Origin: JBCDBY01 sp039182715
GTDB lineage: Bacteria > Planctomycetota > PLA2
Assembly: GCA_039182715.1 (NCBI GenBank)
Contig: JBCDBY010000020.1
Location: 1-25,604, forward strand
Reading direction: 5' to 3'
Length of the DNA stretch: 25,604 nt
Shown here: piece after piece, positions 8,394-15,404 of the stretch
How positions within the stretch are numbered: position 1 is the first letter of the stretch
Layout of the letters: the number at the start of each line of letters is the position of its first letter
Translations under genes and position numbers: made by a program
Notes under the pieces: model-generated
Told to the model about the DNA's origin: nothing
Seen by the model: only the letters and a program-made list of their open reading frames with translations
Databases searched by the model: none

Positions 8394-10100
8394 TTGACTC
8401 GAGATTCTGAAAACCGGGCGGTCCCCAGGGGCCGCCCGCTTCTGTTTGGTGGCCTGCTCGTCGTGGTCATCATCGTGTCCTGGGCCGTGTGGGGCGGCGG
8501 GCGGGACGATCGGCCCGACGTGTTGCTGATCACCATCGACACGTTGCGCGCCGGCGCCTCCAAGGCCGACGCGCCGATGCTCTACCGCATCGCGCGGCGC
8601 GGCATCTTCTGCCAGCGCGCGCGGACCGTGACGCCGCTGACGCTGCCGTCGCACGCCTCGCTGCTCACCGGCCGCCTGCCGCCGGTGCACGGCATGCGCG
8701 GCAACACGGCGCCGCCGCTGCCGCCCGATCGCGACTATCCGCTGCTGGCGGAGGAGTTCAAGGAGGCGGGGTACGAGACCGCGGCATTCATCGCCAGCGG
8801 CGTGCTCGACGCGCGCTACGGCTTGAACGGCGGCTTCGACACCTGGCAGGCGCCGCCGGCGCCGAAGCCGGGCGAGCCGCAGTTCCCGACGCTCGACGGC
8901 ATGGAGCAGGCGCGACGCGTGACGGAGTGGATGGCGCAGTCGAAGGGCGACAAGCCGCGCTTCGTCTGGGTGCACTTGTGGGATCCGCACGATCCCTACC
9001 GCCCGCGCCAGGGCGACCCGGTCCGCACCCGCACGACGACGGCCTCGGACCTGCCCGCCGACCGCTACTGGGGCGAGGTGAGCCACGCGGACGCCGCCCT
9101 GGAGAAGATCGTGAAGCTCTTCGCGCAGGACAGGACCGTCGTCGTCGTAACCTCCGACCATGGCGAGAGCCTCGGCGAGCACGGCGAGGCGACACACGGC
9201 TTCCTCGTCTACGGCGCCACGATGGACATTCCGCTGGTGATGGCGGGACCCGGGGTGCCGGTGCAGGGCGTGATCGCCGGGCCCAACTCGATCGTCGACA
9301 TCGCTCCGACGCTGCGGGAGCTTTGCGACCTGCCGCCGCAGCGAAGCGACGGCTTCTCGCTGCTCGCGGAGCCGGTGGTGGGGCGAATCGTCGTCGGGGA
9401 GAGCCTGTACGGCAATGCCGTGCACGGTTGGGCGCAGCAGAGCGTCGCGACCGACGGTCGCTTCACGCTCGTGGACGGCGGTCCGCGCGTGGAACTCTTC
9501 GATCGCGACCGCGATCCGCGCGAGTTGACGCCGGCCGCGAGCCTGACCGGCCACCCCGCGTATGCCCGCCTCGACCGCGCGTTGCTGGACTACCAGCAGC
9601 AGAAGAGCGTGACGAGCGGCGATCCGACCGCATTCGCCGAGATTCCCTACGGCATGGTGACCCGTTCGGTGGGCGGGTTCCTCACGCGCGCCGAGAACCG
9701 CAAGCTGGCCGACGTCGCCACGTCGTTGCCCGCCGATCGGCTGCTCATGCGCATGCGCACCGCCATCTCGACCCGCAACCCGCGCGTGGTGGAGCATCTG
9801 CTCGGCCGCATCGAAGGGCTCGAGCAGCAGTTCCCCGACGACCCGGCCCCCTCGTTCACGCGCGGCCGCGCGCTGCTCTTCGTGCTGCGCCGGCCCCAGG
9901 CGGCCGCCGAGGCCTTTCAGGAGGCGCAGCGTCGCGGCTACCGCTCGCAGGATCTCAGCCGTCTCGTGGCGGTCGCCCGGGCGGACGCGGCGCTGAAAGT
10001 GGAGGACCGGGTGGAAGCGCGACGCATCCTGCAGGAGGCGATCGACAAGGGGCTGGGGAACGAGGCGATGCGCAAGAAGCTCGCGTCGCTGGGCGGGTAG
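8394..10100 (+). CDS. Membrane-anchored sulfatase/alkaline-phosphatase-superfamily enzyme with Thr nucleophile
   Basis: The best start is TTG 8394, one base after the exbD stop; there is no Shine-Dalgarno sequence, so translational coupling is likely. It has one TM anchor (about 16-34, LLFGGLLVVVIIVSWAVW), then an alkaline-phosphatase-fold domain: metal ligand Asp49 in LLITIDTLR, the active-site segment TLPSHASLLTGR (83-94), WDPHDPY, and TSDHGESLGEHGE with Asp255-His256. The sulfatase consensus C/S-x-P-x-R is changed to T-L-P-S-H, so no formylglycine can form. Thr83 would be the nucleophile, as in LtaS/EptA-type phosphotransferases. The C-terminal part (about 440-568) is helical and TPR-like. 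Plausible roles are a phospho-group hydrolase or transferase acting on envelope glycans or lipids. Substrate unknown. Confidence 0.82.
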   Translation: MTRDSENRAVPRGRPLLFGGLLVVVIIVSWAVWGGGRDDRPDVLLITIDTLRAGASKADAPMLYRIARRGIFCQRARTVTPLTLPSHASLLTGRLPPVHGMRGNTAPPLPPDRDYPLLAEEFKEAGYETAAFIASGVLDARYGLNGGFDTWQAPPAPKPGEPQFPTLDGMEQARRVTEWMAQSKGDKPRFVWVHLWDPHDPYRPRQGDPVRTRTTTASDLPADRYWGEVSHADAALEKIVKLFAQDRTVVVVTSDHGESLGEHGEATHGFLVYGATMDIPLVMAGPGVPVQGVIAGPNSIVDIAPTLRELCDLPPQRSDGFSLLAEPVVGRIVVGESLYGNAVHGWAQQSVATDGRFTLVDGGPRVELFDRDRDPRELTPAASLTGHPAYARLDRALLDYQQQKSVTSGDPTAFAEIPYGMVTRSVGGFLTRAENRKLADVATSLPADRLLMRMRTAISTRNPRVVEHLLGRIEGLEQQFPDDPAPSFTRGRALLFVLRRPQAAAEAFQEAQRRGYRSQDLSRLVAVARADAALKVEDRVEARRILQEAIDKGLGNEAMRKKLASLGG

Positions 10101-10102
10101 AG

Positions 10103-10221
10103 GCTGCACGCCTCCCGCCGCACGCCCGAAAACCCGCGACCGAAGCCTCAAAACCCGCTCCGGTGTCGGTGGCGTCCGTCAGCCCTTCCGGCGTGAAGCG
10201 TGCGGCGTGCAGCATGCGGCC
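10103..10221 (+). repeat. Dispersed inverted-repeat element, copy A
   Basis: Begins 3 nt after a stop codon. A 10-bp exact inverted repeat (10103-10112 with 10204-10213) bounds it, with further degenerate GCGTGCGGC-type units around 10113-10126 and 10190-10205. The 19-mer CGGCGTGCAGCATGCGGCC at 10203-10221 recurs exactly at 15338-15356. This is REP-like behaviour: short, palindromic, 3' of genes. No transposase is adjacent. Confidence 0.6.
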
Positions 10222-10295
10222 CGCCCCGCCGCTCCTGTAAAAAGCCCACCCCATGACCCCGCCGTGACGCCCTCCGGCGATTCATAGTCCGCCTA

Positions 10296-10324
10296 TTGAA
10301 CGGGTTTCCCCGTTTCGGTAGGCT
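10296..10324 (+). promoter_or_regulatory. Putative promoter for the secretin lipoprotein gene
   Basis: TTGAAC (10296-10301), a 17-nt spacer and TAGGCT (10319-10324). The -35 is 4/6 and the -10 keeps the strongly conserved TA...T positions. Predicted start near 10331 gives a leader of about 115 nt that begins at the first leader hairpin. Confidence 0.45.
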
Positions 10325-10331
10325 TCCGCCT

Positions 10332-10432
10332 CTTGTTTCCAGTGGGCAATCGGAAACAAGGCATCAGGGCATAAGTACGGCAATCAGAGATCGGAGCCCT
10401 TTCGGGGGTTCCATGGGAGCTTGCGCGCAAGC
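10332..10432 (+). promoter_or_regulatory. Structured 5' leader with three hairpins
   Basis: Hairpin 1: perfect 9-bp stem CTTGTTTCC/GGAAACAAG (10332-10340, 10352-10360) with an 11-nt loop. Hairpin 2: 8 bp (10393-10400 with 10405-10412, two G-U pairs) closed by a TTCG tetraloop. Hairpin 3: the 14-nt perfect palindrome GCTTGCGCGCAAGC (10419-10432), just before the ribosome-binding site GAAGG. I do not recognise a known riboswitch. A cis-acting RNA controlling secretin output is possible. Confidence 0.4.
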
Positions 10433-10445
10433 GCGAAGGTCACCC

Positions 10446-13112
10446 ATGAAGGAATGGAACAACATGCGACGACTGCTCGCGATTCTCGCGCTGGGCGCAC
10501 TGCTCGTCCCCGTTTCCTGCGGTAAGAGCACGAAGACGACGGACGGCGAGGAGTCCGGCGAGCAGCCCACGGAAATGGTGGACGCCGGCACGGAAGGCGC
10601 CGAAGGCGAGGAGGGCCCGACCGAGCCCACGCCCGCCGAGGTGGCCGAAGAGGCCGCGCGCGCCAAGGAACTGGAAGACCAGTTCGGTTCCGTGATGTAC
10701 CAGCGCCGCCTCTCGCAGGCGAATGCGCTGCGCGACTCCGGTCAGCTCGAGCAGGCGCTCGCCGCCGTCGAGGACGCGCTGAACTACCAGCGCACCAACG
10801 AGGCCGAGCTGCTGCGCGACGGGATTCGTCGCGACCTCGGCCTGCGTGGCGGTGAAGTCGGCACGATCGCCTCCGAGGAGGTCGAGCGCTACAAGGTGCA
10901 GCTCGAGGAGCAGAAGGTGACCGTGCGTCGCTTCCTCGCCACCGCTAAGCGCGAGATGGACTCCCAGGACTGGGATGCCGCTCGCCGCAACTACGAGAAC
11001 GCCGCGTTCATCGTCACCACGTCGCGCTTCGCGCCGATGGGTGGCGATGGCGAGCTGACGTCGCTCGGTGATGAGGCCAAGACCGGCCTCGCCGAGCTCG
11101 AGCGTCTCCAGGCGCAGGCCGAGTCGGAGCGCGAGGCGGAGGACACCCGCAAGGCGCTCGCCGAGCTCGCGAAGCAGGAGGAGCAGGCGCTCCTCGAGGC
11201 GCGCGACCGTCGCGCCCGCCTGGTCAGCGCCGCGATCGACCAGTTCAACCTCGAGCGCTTCGACGAGGCGATCGAGTACGCGAACCAGGTCCTCGCGGAG
11301 GAGCCGGACAATCGTCTCGCCAAGGACATCGTGGTCAAGTCGCGCAAGGCGAAGTACGAGTACGTCAAGCGCAGCCTGCTCGAGGAGCAGAAGAACAAGT
11401 TCCGCGCCTGGCAGATCGACATCGAGAAGACCAAGATCCCGCAGTCGAAGATCCTGCAGTGGCCGTCGCAGTCCTTCTGGGACAAGATCACCAAGATCCG
11501 CGCGGTCCGCTCCGTCGGCGGCGCCTCGCTCGAGCGCAGCCAGGAGGAGCAGGACGTCCTCAACACGCTCAAGACGCGTCAGGTCAGCCTCGAGTTCGAC
11601 GCCGCCGCGTTCCCGCAGGTGGTCGAGTATCTCGTCGCAGCCAGCGGCGTGAACTTCGTCATCGACGCCCGCGCCCGCGAGTCGCTGGAAGCGGCCGAGA
11701 TCACCATCAAGGTCCGCGACGTTTCCGTCGAGAACGGCCTCGAGCTGGTGATGATGCAGGCGTCCGCCGAGGGCGAAGTCGTCTACGAGGTGGTCGGCAA
11801 CATCGTCCGCTTCATCAACAAGGAGGACCAGAAGAAGAACCTGGTCCTGCAGATCCACCCGGTCGCCGACCTCACGCTGCCCCTCACCGACTTCATCCCG
11901 CCGCTGATCACGCAGGTCGGCGTCAGCGAGGATGACGAGGCGCCGCTGTTCGGTGGCCAGGCGGAAGAGGCCCCGCAGCCCTACGGCACCATCGAGGAGC
12001 TCGCGGAGCTCGTCCAGACCTCGGTCGCCCCGGAGACCTGGGAAGAGGCGCGCATCACCCCGCAGGGCAAGAACCTCGTCGTCTACCACTCGCCGGAGAT
12101 CCAGCAGCAGGTCGCCGACTTCCTCGACGACCTCCGCGCGTTCGCCGGCATCGTCATCACGGTCGAGTCGCGCTTCCTGAGCGTCACGGATGCGTTCCTG
12201 CGCGACGTCGGCGTCGACTTCCGCGGCCTGGGCGGCACCAACGGTGGCCCGCTGGCCGTGCTCGACGACGTCACCTCCGGCCTCGACGACAACGCGTCGG
12301 CCGCGATCGACAACTCCGGCCCCGGCGTCAACGCCGGTGGTGCGGCGCTCGCGCCGTCCTCCGGTCTGTTCTTCAACGACGGTTCGGACGGTGACTTCCG
12401 CGGCCGCACGGAGAACATCTTCTCCAACCCGCTCGGTCAGCTGCTGACGGCGCTTGGTGGCGGTACCTTCCAGGTCACCTTCATCGACGACCTTTCGTTC
12501 AGCGTGATCCTGCGCGCCACCGAGAAGTCGGCCCGCATCCGCGAGCTGACGGCGCCGAGCCTGACGGTCTACAACACGCAGCGCGCGAACCTGACCGTCG
12601 TCAACCAGATCAGCTTCGTGCAGGACTTCGACGTCGAGGTCGCGCAGACCTCGTTCATCGCCGACCCGGTCATCGGTGTCGTGCAGGACGGTCTCACGCT
12701 CGACGTGCGTCCGACCGTGTCGAACGATCGCCAGTACATCACGATGGAGCTGCGGCCGACGGTTGCCGAGCTGCAGACGCCCATCGCCACCTTCCAGACC
12801 CTGCTCGGCGCGGCGGTCGGCGGTGTCTTCTCCGCGCAGAACCCGGTCACGATCCAGCTGCCCGAGATCGACCTGCGCGTGGCGGAGAGCACCATCCGCA
12901 TGCCGGACCGCGGTTCGGTCCTGCTCGGTGGCCTGAAGGACATCGACATCGAGGACCAGAAGGCGCAGACGCCGGTGCTGGGCGACATTCCGCTCCTCGG
13001 CTTCCTGTTCAAGCGCCAGGGTAAGAGCGAGGAGGTCGAGCACCTGATGATCATCATCACGGCGACGATCACCGATCTCGCGGACGATGCGGAGCGCCTG
13101 CGCGGCTCGTAA
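10446..13112 (+). CDS. Secretin-family lipoprotein with N-terminal helical/TPR region
   Basis: ATG 10446 has GAAGG upstream; ATG 10464 (MRRLLAIL...) is also possible. A signal peptide ends at Cys25 (LVPVSCGKS). The lipobox is imperfect (Pro at -3) but a lipoprotein is likely. Residues about 30-70 are a Glu/Thr/Pro-rich acidic linker. Residues about 75-350 are helical repeats and coiled coil, including FNLERFDEAIEYANQVLAEEPDN, a TPR. A secretin/STN N-domain starts near 378 and a second N-domain lies about 505-600, ending in RDVGVDFRGLGG. The secretin core (about 670-885) contains YNTQRANLTV, LRPTVAEL and the signature PVLGDIPLLGFLF (PF00263). It is an outer-membrane gate paralogous to 2-1690. 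It has its own promoter and terminator, next to the ExbBD unit. Confidence 0.9.
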   Translation: MKEWNNMRRLLAILALGALLVPVSCGKSTKTTDGEESGEQPTEMVDAGTEGAEGEEGPTEPTPAEVAEEAARAKELEDQFGSVMYQRRLSQANALRDSGQLEQALAAVEDALNYQRTNEAELLRDGIRRDLGLRGGEVGTIASEEVERYKVQLEEQKVTVRRFLATAKREMDSQDWDAARRNYENAAFIVTTSRFAPMGGDGELTSLGDEAKTGLAELERLQAQAESEREAEDTRKALAELAKQEEQALLEARDRRARLVSAAIDQFNLERFDEAIEYANQVLAEEPDNRLAKDIVVKSRKAKYEYVKRSLLEEQKNKFRAWQIDIEKTKIPQSKILQWPSQSFWDKITKIRAVRSVGGASLERSQEEQDVLNTLKTRQVSLEFDAAAFPQVVEYLVAASGVNFVIDARARESLEAAEITIKVRDVSVENGLELVMMQASAEGEVVYEVVGNIVRFINKEDQKKNLVLQIHPVADLTLPLTDFIPPLITQVGVSEDDEAPLFGGQAEEAPQPYGTIEELAELVQTSVAPETWEEARITPQGKNLVVYHSPEIQQQVADFLDDLRAFAGIVITVESRFLSVTDAFLRDVGVDFRGLGGTNGGPLAVLDDVTSGLDDNASAAIDNSGPGVNAGGAALAPSSGLFFNDGSDGDFRGRTENIFSNPLGQLLTALGGGTFQVTFIDDLSFSVILRATEKSARIRELTAPSLTVYNTQRANLTVVNQISFVQDFDVEVAQTSFIADPVIGVVQDGLTLDVRPTVSNDRQYITMELRPTVAELQTPIATFQTLLGAAVGGVFSAQNPVTIQLPEIDLRVAESTIRMPDRGSVLLGGLKDIDIEDQKAQTPVLGDIPLLGFLFKRQGKSEEVEHLMIIITATITDLADDAERLRGS

Positions 13113-13133
13113 TCGACCCATCCGATAAGCTAC

Positions 13134-13162
13134 GGGCTCCGGCTTCGGCCGGGGCCCTTTTT
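13134..13162 (+). terminator. Intrinsic terminator after the secretin lipoprotein gene
   Basis: A 10-bp stem (13134-13143 with 13148-13157, one G-U) is capped by a TTCG tetraloop and followed by five T residues (13158-13162). The start codon of the next gene is only 6 nt beyond the T-tract. Confidence 0.93.
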
Positions 13163-13168
13163 CGTGCC

Positions 13169-13897
13169 ATGACCCGACCGCTGACGGCGATCCTCTTCGA
13201 CATTGACGACACGCTCTTCCCGTCCACCGCGTTCGCGGACAAGGCGCGGCAGAGTGCGGTCGAGGCGATGGTCGACGCCGGCCTCGACATCGAGGTCGAG
13301 TCCGCCATGCAGGAACTCCACGCGGTGGTGCAGGAGTTCTCGAGCAACTACGGCCACCACTTCGATCAGCTCGTCGTGCGGCTTGGCGGCCATCTTCGCG
13401 AGGGCGTGCACAAGGCGCTGGTCGTCGCGGCCGGCGTGCGTGCCTATCACGAGACCAAGGCGCACCTGAAGCCGCACCCCGATGCGGTCGTCGTGCTCGA
13501 GGCGCTGCGTCCCACCGATCTGCTGCGCGGCGTGCTCACCAACGGGCTGACGATCAAGCAGGCGGAGAAGCTCGTGCGCCTCGGCATGCAGCACTACTTC
13601 TCGCCGGGCGCGCTCTTCATCAGCGAGGACCTCGGCGTGGCGAAACCGCATCCGCGCATCTTCCAGATCGCGTGCGAGACGATGGGTACCGTGCCGTCCG
13701 AGGTGCTCTACATCGGCGACAACCCGATCAAGGACGTCGATGCGGCGCACGAGGCGGGCCTGATCACCTGCCTGCGACGCGGCGCGGGCAAGCACTCGAT
13801 GGCGGTCGGCGCGCACGCGCCCGACTTCGAGGTCGAGACGCTGGACGAGCTGCTGCCGGTGTTGCGCGAGCAGTTCGGCGTCGCGATCGACGCATGA
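13169..13897 (+). CDS. HAD-superfamily (subfamily IA) hydrolase
   Basis: All four HAD motifs are present: motif I FDIDDT with nucleophile Asp11 and acid/base Asp13; motif II LTNGLT; motif III Lys in VAKPHPRIF; motif IV YIGDNPIKDVDAA. A helical cap lies between motifs I and II (about 20-100). The opening and the NGLTIKQAEKL segment resemble the TIGR02253-type HAD-IA group, from memory. It is probably a cytosolic phosphatase on a small phosphometabolite; substrate unknown. The start must be 13169 because motif I follows at once, yet there is no Shine-Dalgarno sequence and a terminator ends 6 nt before. Its stop overlaps the next start (ATGA), coupling it to the glycosyltransferase, so a sugar-phosphate substrate is plausible. 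Confidence 0.88.
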   Translation: MTRPLTAILFDIDDTLFPSTAFADKARQSAVEAMVDAGLDIEVESAMQELHAVVQEFSSNYGHHFDQLVVRLGGHLREGVHKALVVAAGVRAYHETKAHLKPHPDAVVVLEALRPTDLLRGVLTNGLTIKQAEKLVRLGMQHYFSPGALFISEDLGVAKPHPRIFQIACETMGTVPSEVLYIGDNPIKDVDAAHEAGLITCLRRGAGKHSMAVGAHAPDFEVETLDELLPVLREQFGVAIDA

Positions 13898-14604
13898 AGC
13901 TGACCGTCGTGTTGCCCCTCTACAACGAGGAGGCGCTGCTGCCCACGCTGCCCGGCACGCTGGATCGTGTGCGCGCCGCGCTCGCGCCGCACGAGGTGCG
14001 CCTGCTGGCGGTCGACGACGGCTCGCGGGACGGTACTGCCGCCGGCATCGCCTCGATCCCGGGCCTCGAGGTCGCGACCCACCCGGTCAACCGGGGGCCC
14101 GGCGCGGCGATGCAGACCGGCATCGAGCAGGCGACCGGCGACGCGGTGCTGGTCTACGACGCCGACGAGGCGTACCGCCCGGACGCGTTGCACAAGCTGG
14201 TCGACGCGCTCGCCGACGCCGACCTCGCGACGCTCTCGCCCTATCATCCCGACGGCGGCGTCGAGGGCGTGGGGGCGTTCCGGCTGCTGCTCTCGCAGTC
14301 CGCCTCCCGGCTCTACCGGCGACGCCTGCGCTCGCGACTGCACACCTTCACCTGCGCAGTGCGCGCCTACCGGTTGCCGTGGGCGCGGACGCTGCTGCCG
14401 GCACCCGACGATTTCACCGCCGCGGCGTTCCTGATGGCGCGCGCGCTACAGCGCGGTGGACGCGTGGTCGAGGTGCCCTCCACGCTGCACGTGCGCGCGG
14501 CGGGGGGGAGCAAAATGCGCATCCTGCGCACCATTCGGGCGCATCTGCGGCTCCTTCGTGACCTGAGGGTGACCCCTGCCCCCGAAGATCCCGCCGCCTC
14601 ATGA
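13894..14604 (+). CDS. Family 2 glycosyltransferase
   Basis: ATG 13894 overlaps the HAD stop as ATGA. The protein (236 aa) starts directly with the GT2 GT-A fold: VVLPLYNEEALLPTL, nucleotide-sugar-binding VDDGSRDGT (Asp41-Asp42), NRGPGAAMQTGIEQATGD and the metal-binding DAD (89-91) in VYDADEAYRPDAL. No TM segment is visible, so it resembles the soluble dolichol-phosphate-mannose-synthase-like subgroup. A basic C-terminus (about 205-230) may contact membrane. It likely transfers a sugar to a lipid carrier or glycan. Its end overlaps the methyltransferase start (ATGA), so the three genes form a coupled operon. Confidence 0.88.
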   Translation: MKLTVVLPLYNEEALLPTLPGTLDRVRAALAPHEVRLLAVDDGSRDGTAAGIASIPGLEVATHPVNRGPGAAMQTGIEQATGDAVLVYDADEAYRPDALHKLVDALADADLATLSPYHPDGGVEGVGAFRLLLSQSASRLYRRRLRSRLHTFTCAVRAYRLPWARTLLPAPDDFTAAAFLMARALQRGGRVVEVPSTLHVRAAGGSKMRILRTIRAHLRLLRDLRVTPAPEDPAAS

Positions 14605-15278
14605 GAGTGGTCTCGATCCCCGGCACGGAGGAGTGCTTCGACCTCGACCGGCCCGGCGCGGTCGCGGCCTGGAACCGCGCGCTGAACCGTCGCTATGCGA
14701 TGGAGAACCTGCAGCGCCACGGCAGCACGATGGTGCGTCGCATCGAGGCGCGCCGACGCCGCCGCATCGCCGAGCTGGTGCCCGCCTTCGACGTCGCGCT
14801 CGACCTCGGCGCCGAGGACGGTTCGCTCGCCGCGCTCTGGCGCGACAAGGGGCGTCGCACGATCCTGCTCGACGTCGATCCGGCCATGCTGCGTCGCGCC
14901 GGGGGCGATCGTCTCGCCGCCGACGCGAGCACGTTGCCGCTCGCCGATGGTGCGGTCGACTGCGTCGTGCTGAGCGCGATCCTCGAGCACGTCGTCGATC
15001 CCGGCCTCACGCTGGCGGAGTGCGCGCGCGTGCTGCGGCCGGGCGGGACGATCGTCGCCTACGTGCCGTGGGACGAAGCGGTCGTGCCGCTCAAGCGCTG
15101 GGCGCGCCGTCTCGGCTTCCGCCTCGGCAAGCTGCACGAGGGTCTCGCGCCCGGACACCTGCGCACCTTCGATCACGCCAAGCTCGCCCGCCTGTTCGGT
15201 CGCGTGACGAATGACTACCGCATCCAGCGCGACGTGCGTTCGCTGGGCTACTACGTGGTGGCGGAGGTGGGGGAGTGA
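14601..15278 (+). CDS. Class I SAM-dependent methyltransferase
   Basis: 225 aa, start overlapping the glycosyltransferase stop. A helical N-terminus precedes the Rossmann core: motif I ALDLGAEDGSLA (about 66-77), acidic ILLDVDPAML after strand 2, AADASTLPLADGAVDCVV (motif II), SAILEHVVDP, and ARVLRPGGTIVAYVP (motif III). This is the Methyltransf_11/UbiE-like pattern. Motif I has Glu-Asp where GxG is usual, a mild deviation. Partner genes suggest methylation of a glycan, glycolipid or carrier. Acceptor unknown. A hairpin repeat (15301-15356) follows the stop. Confidence 0.85.
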   Translation: MRVVSIPGTEECFDLDRPGAVAAWNRALNRRYAMENLQRHGSTMVRRIEARRRRRIAELVPAFDVALDLGAEDGSLAALWRDKGRRTILLDVDPAMLRRAGGDRLAADASTLPLADGAVDCVVLSAILEHVVDPGLTLAECARVLRPGGTIVAYVPWDEAVVPLKRWARRLGFRLGKLHEGLAPGHLRTFDHAKLARLFGRVTNDYRIQRDVRSLGYYVVAEVGE

Positions 15279-15300
15279 GGACGCTTCCCGCGACACGCTT

Positions 15301-15356
15301 CATGCCGCACGCCGGACCTTGCATACCCGACGCCGTCCGGCGTGCAGCATGCGGCC
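15301..15356 (+). repeat. Dispersed inverted-repeat element, copy B
   Basis: A 17-bp stem, 16 of 17 paired (15301-15317 with 15335-15351), with a 17-nt loop, 22 nt after the methyltransferase stop. It includes the 19-mer CGGCGTGCAGCATGCGGCC (15338-15356), also found exactly at 10203-10221, and the related unit CTGCAGCGTGCGGCC follows. It occupies most of the 126-nt gap before the AsnB start. Without a T-tract it is not a classic terminator, but it could fold at the mRNA 3' end. Confidence 0.65.
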
Positions 15357-15404
15357 TGCAGCGTGCGGCCCTCTGCCTCCCCCCGAGGTCTCCCTAACTC
15401 CACC

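Larger units (their letters stand above)
10101..10445 (+). other. Intergenic region: repeat hairpin, promoter and structured leader
   Basis: About 345 bases with no gene. The first part (10103-10221) is a GC-rich inverted repeat sharing a 19-mer with 15338-15356. A candidate promoter sits at 10296-10324. The remaining leader (about 10331-10445) has three compact hairpins before the secretin start. I see no T-tract terminator after the phosphatase-fold gene. Confidence 0.6.

Noticed and set aside
8489..10240. 583-residue frame in another plus phase over the phosphatase-fold gene
   Set aside because: Arg/Ala/Gly-rich shadow with no motif; the overlapping frame carries complete alkaline-phosphatase-superfamily motifs.
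10325..10445. c-di-GMP (GEMM) riboswitch in the secretin leader
   Set aside because: Fragments such as GGCAATC looked suggestive, but the conserved GGCAAACC and CGCAAAGC blocks and overall architecture are missing.
2..13112. Standard type II secretion or type IV pilus locus
   Set aside because: Only secretins are present; no GspE/PilB/PilT ATPase, GspF/PilC, pilin or prepilin peptidase can be seen in the window.
10440..13121. 893-residue minus-strand frame opposite the secretin
   Set aside because: Shadow of the secretin gene; the plus strand encodes a recognisable secretin with signal peptide, promoter and terminator.
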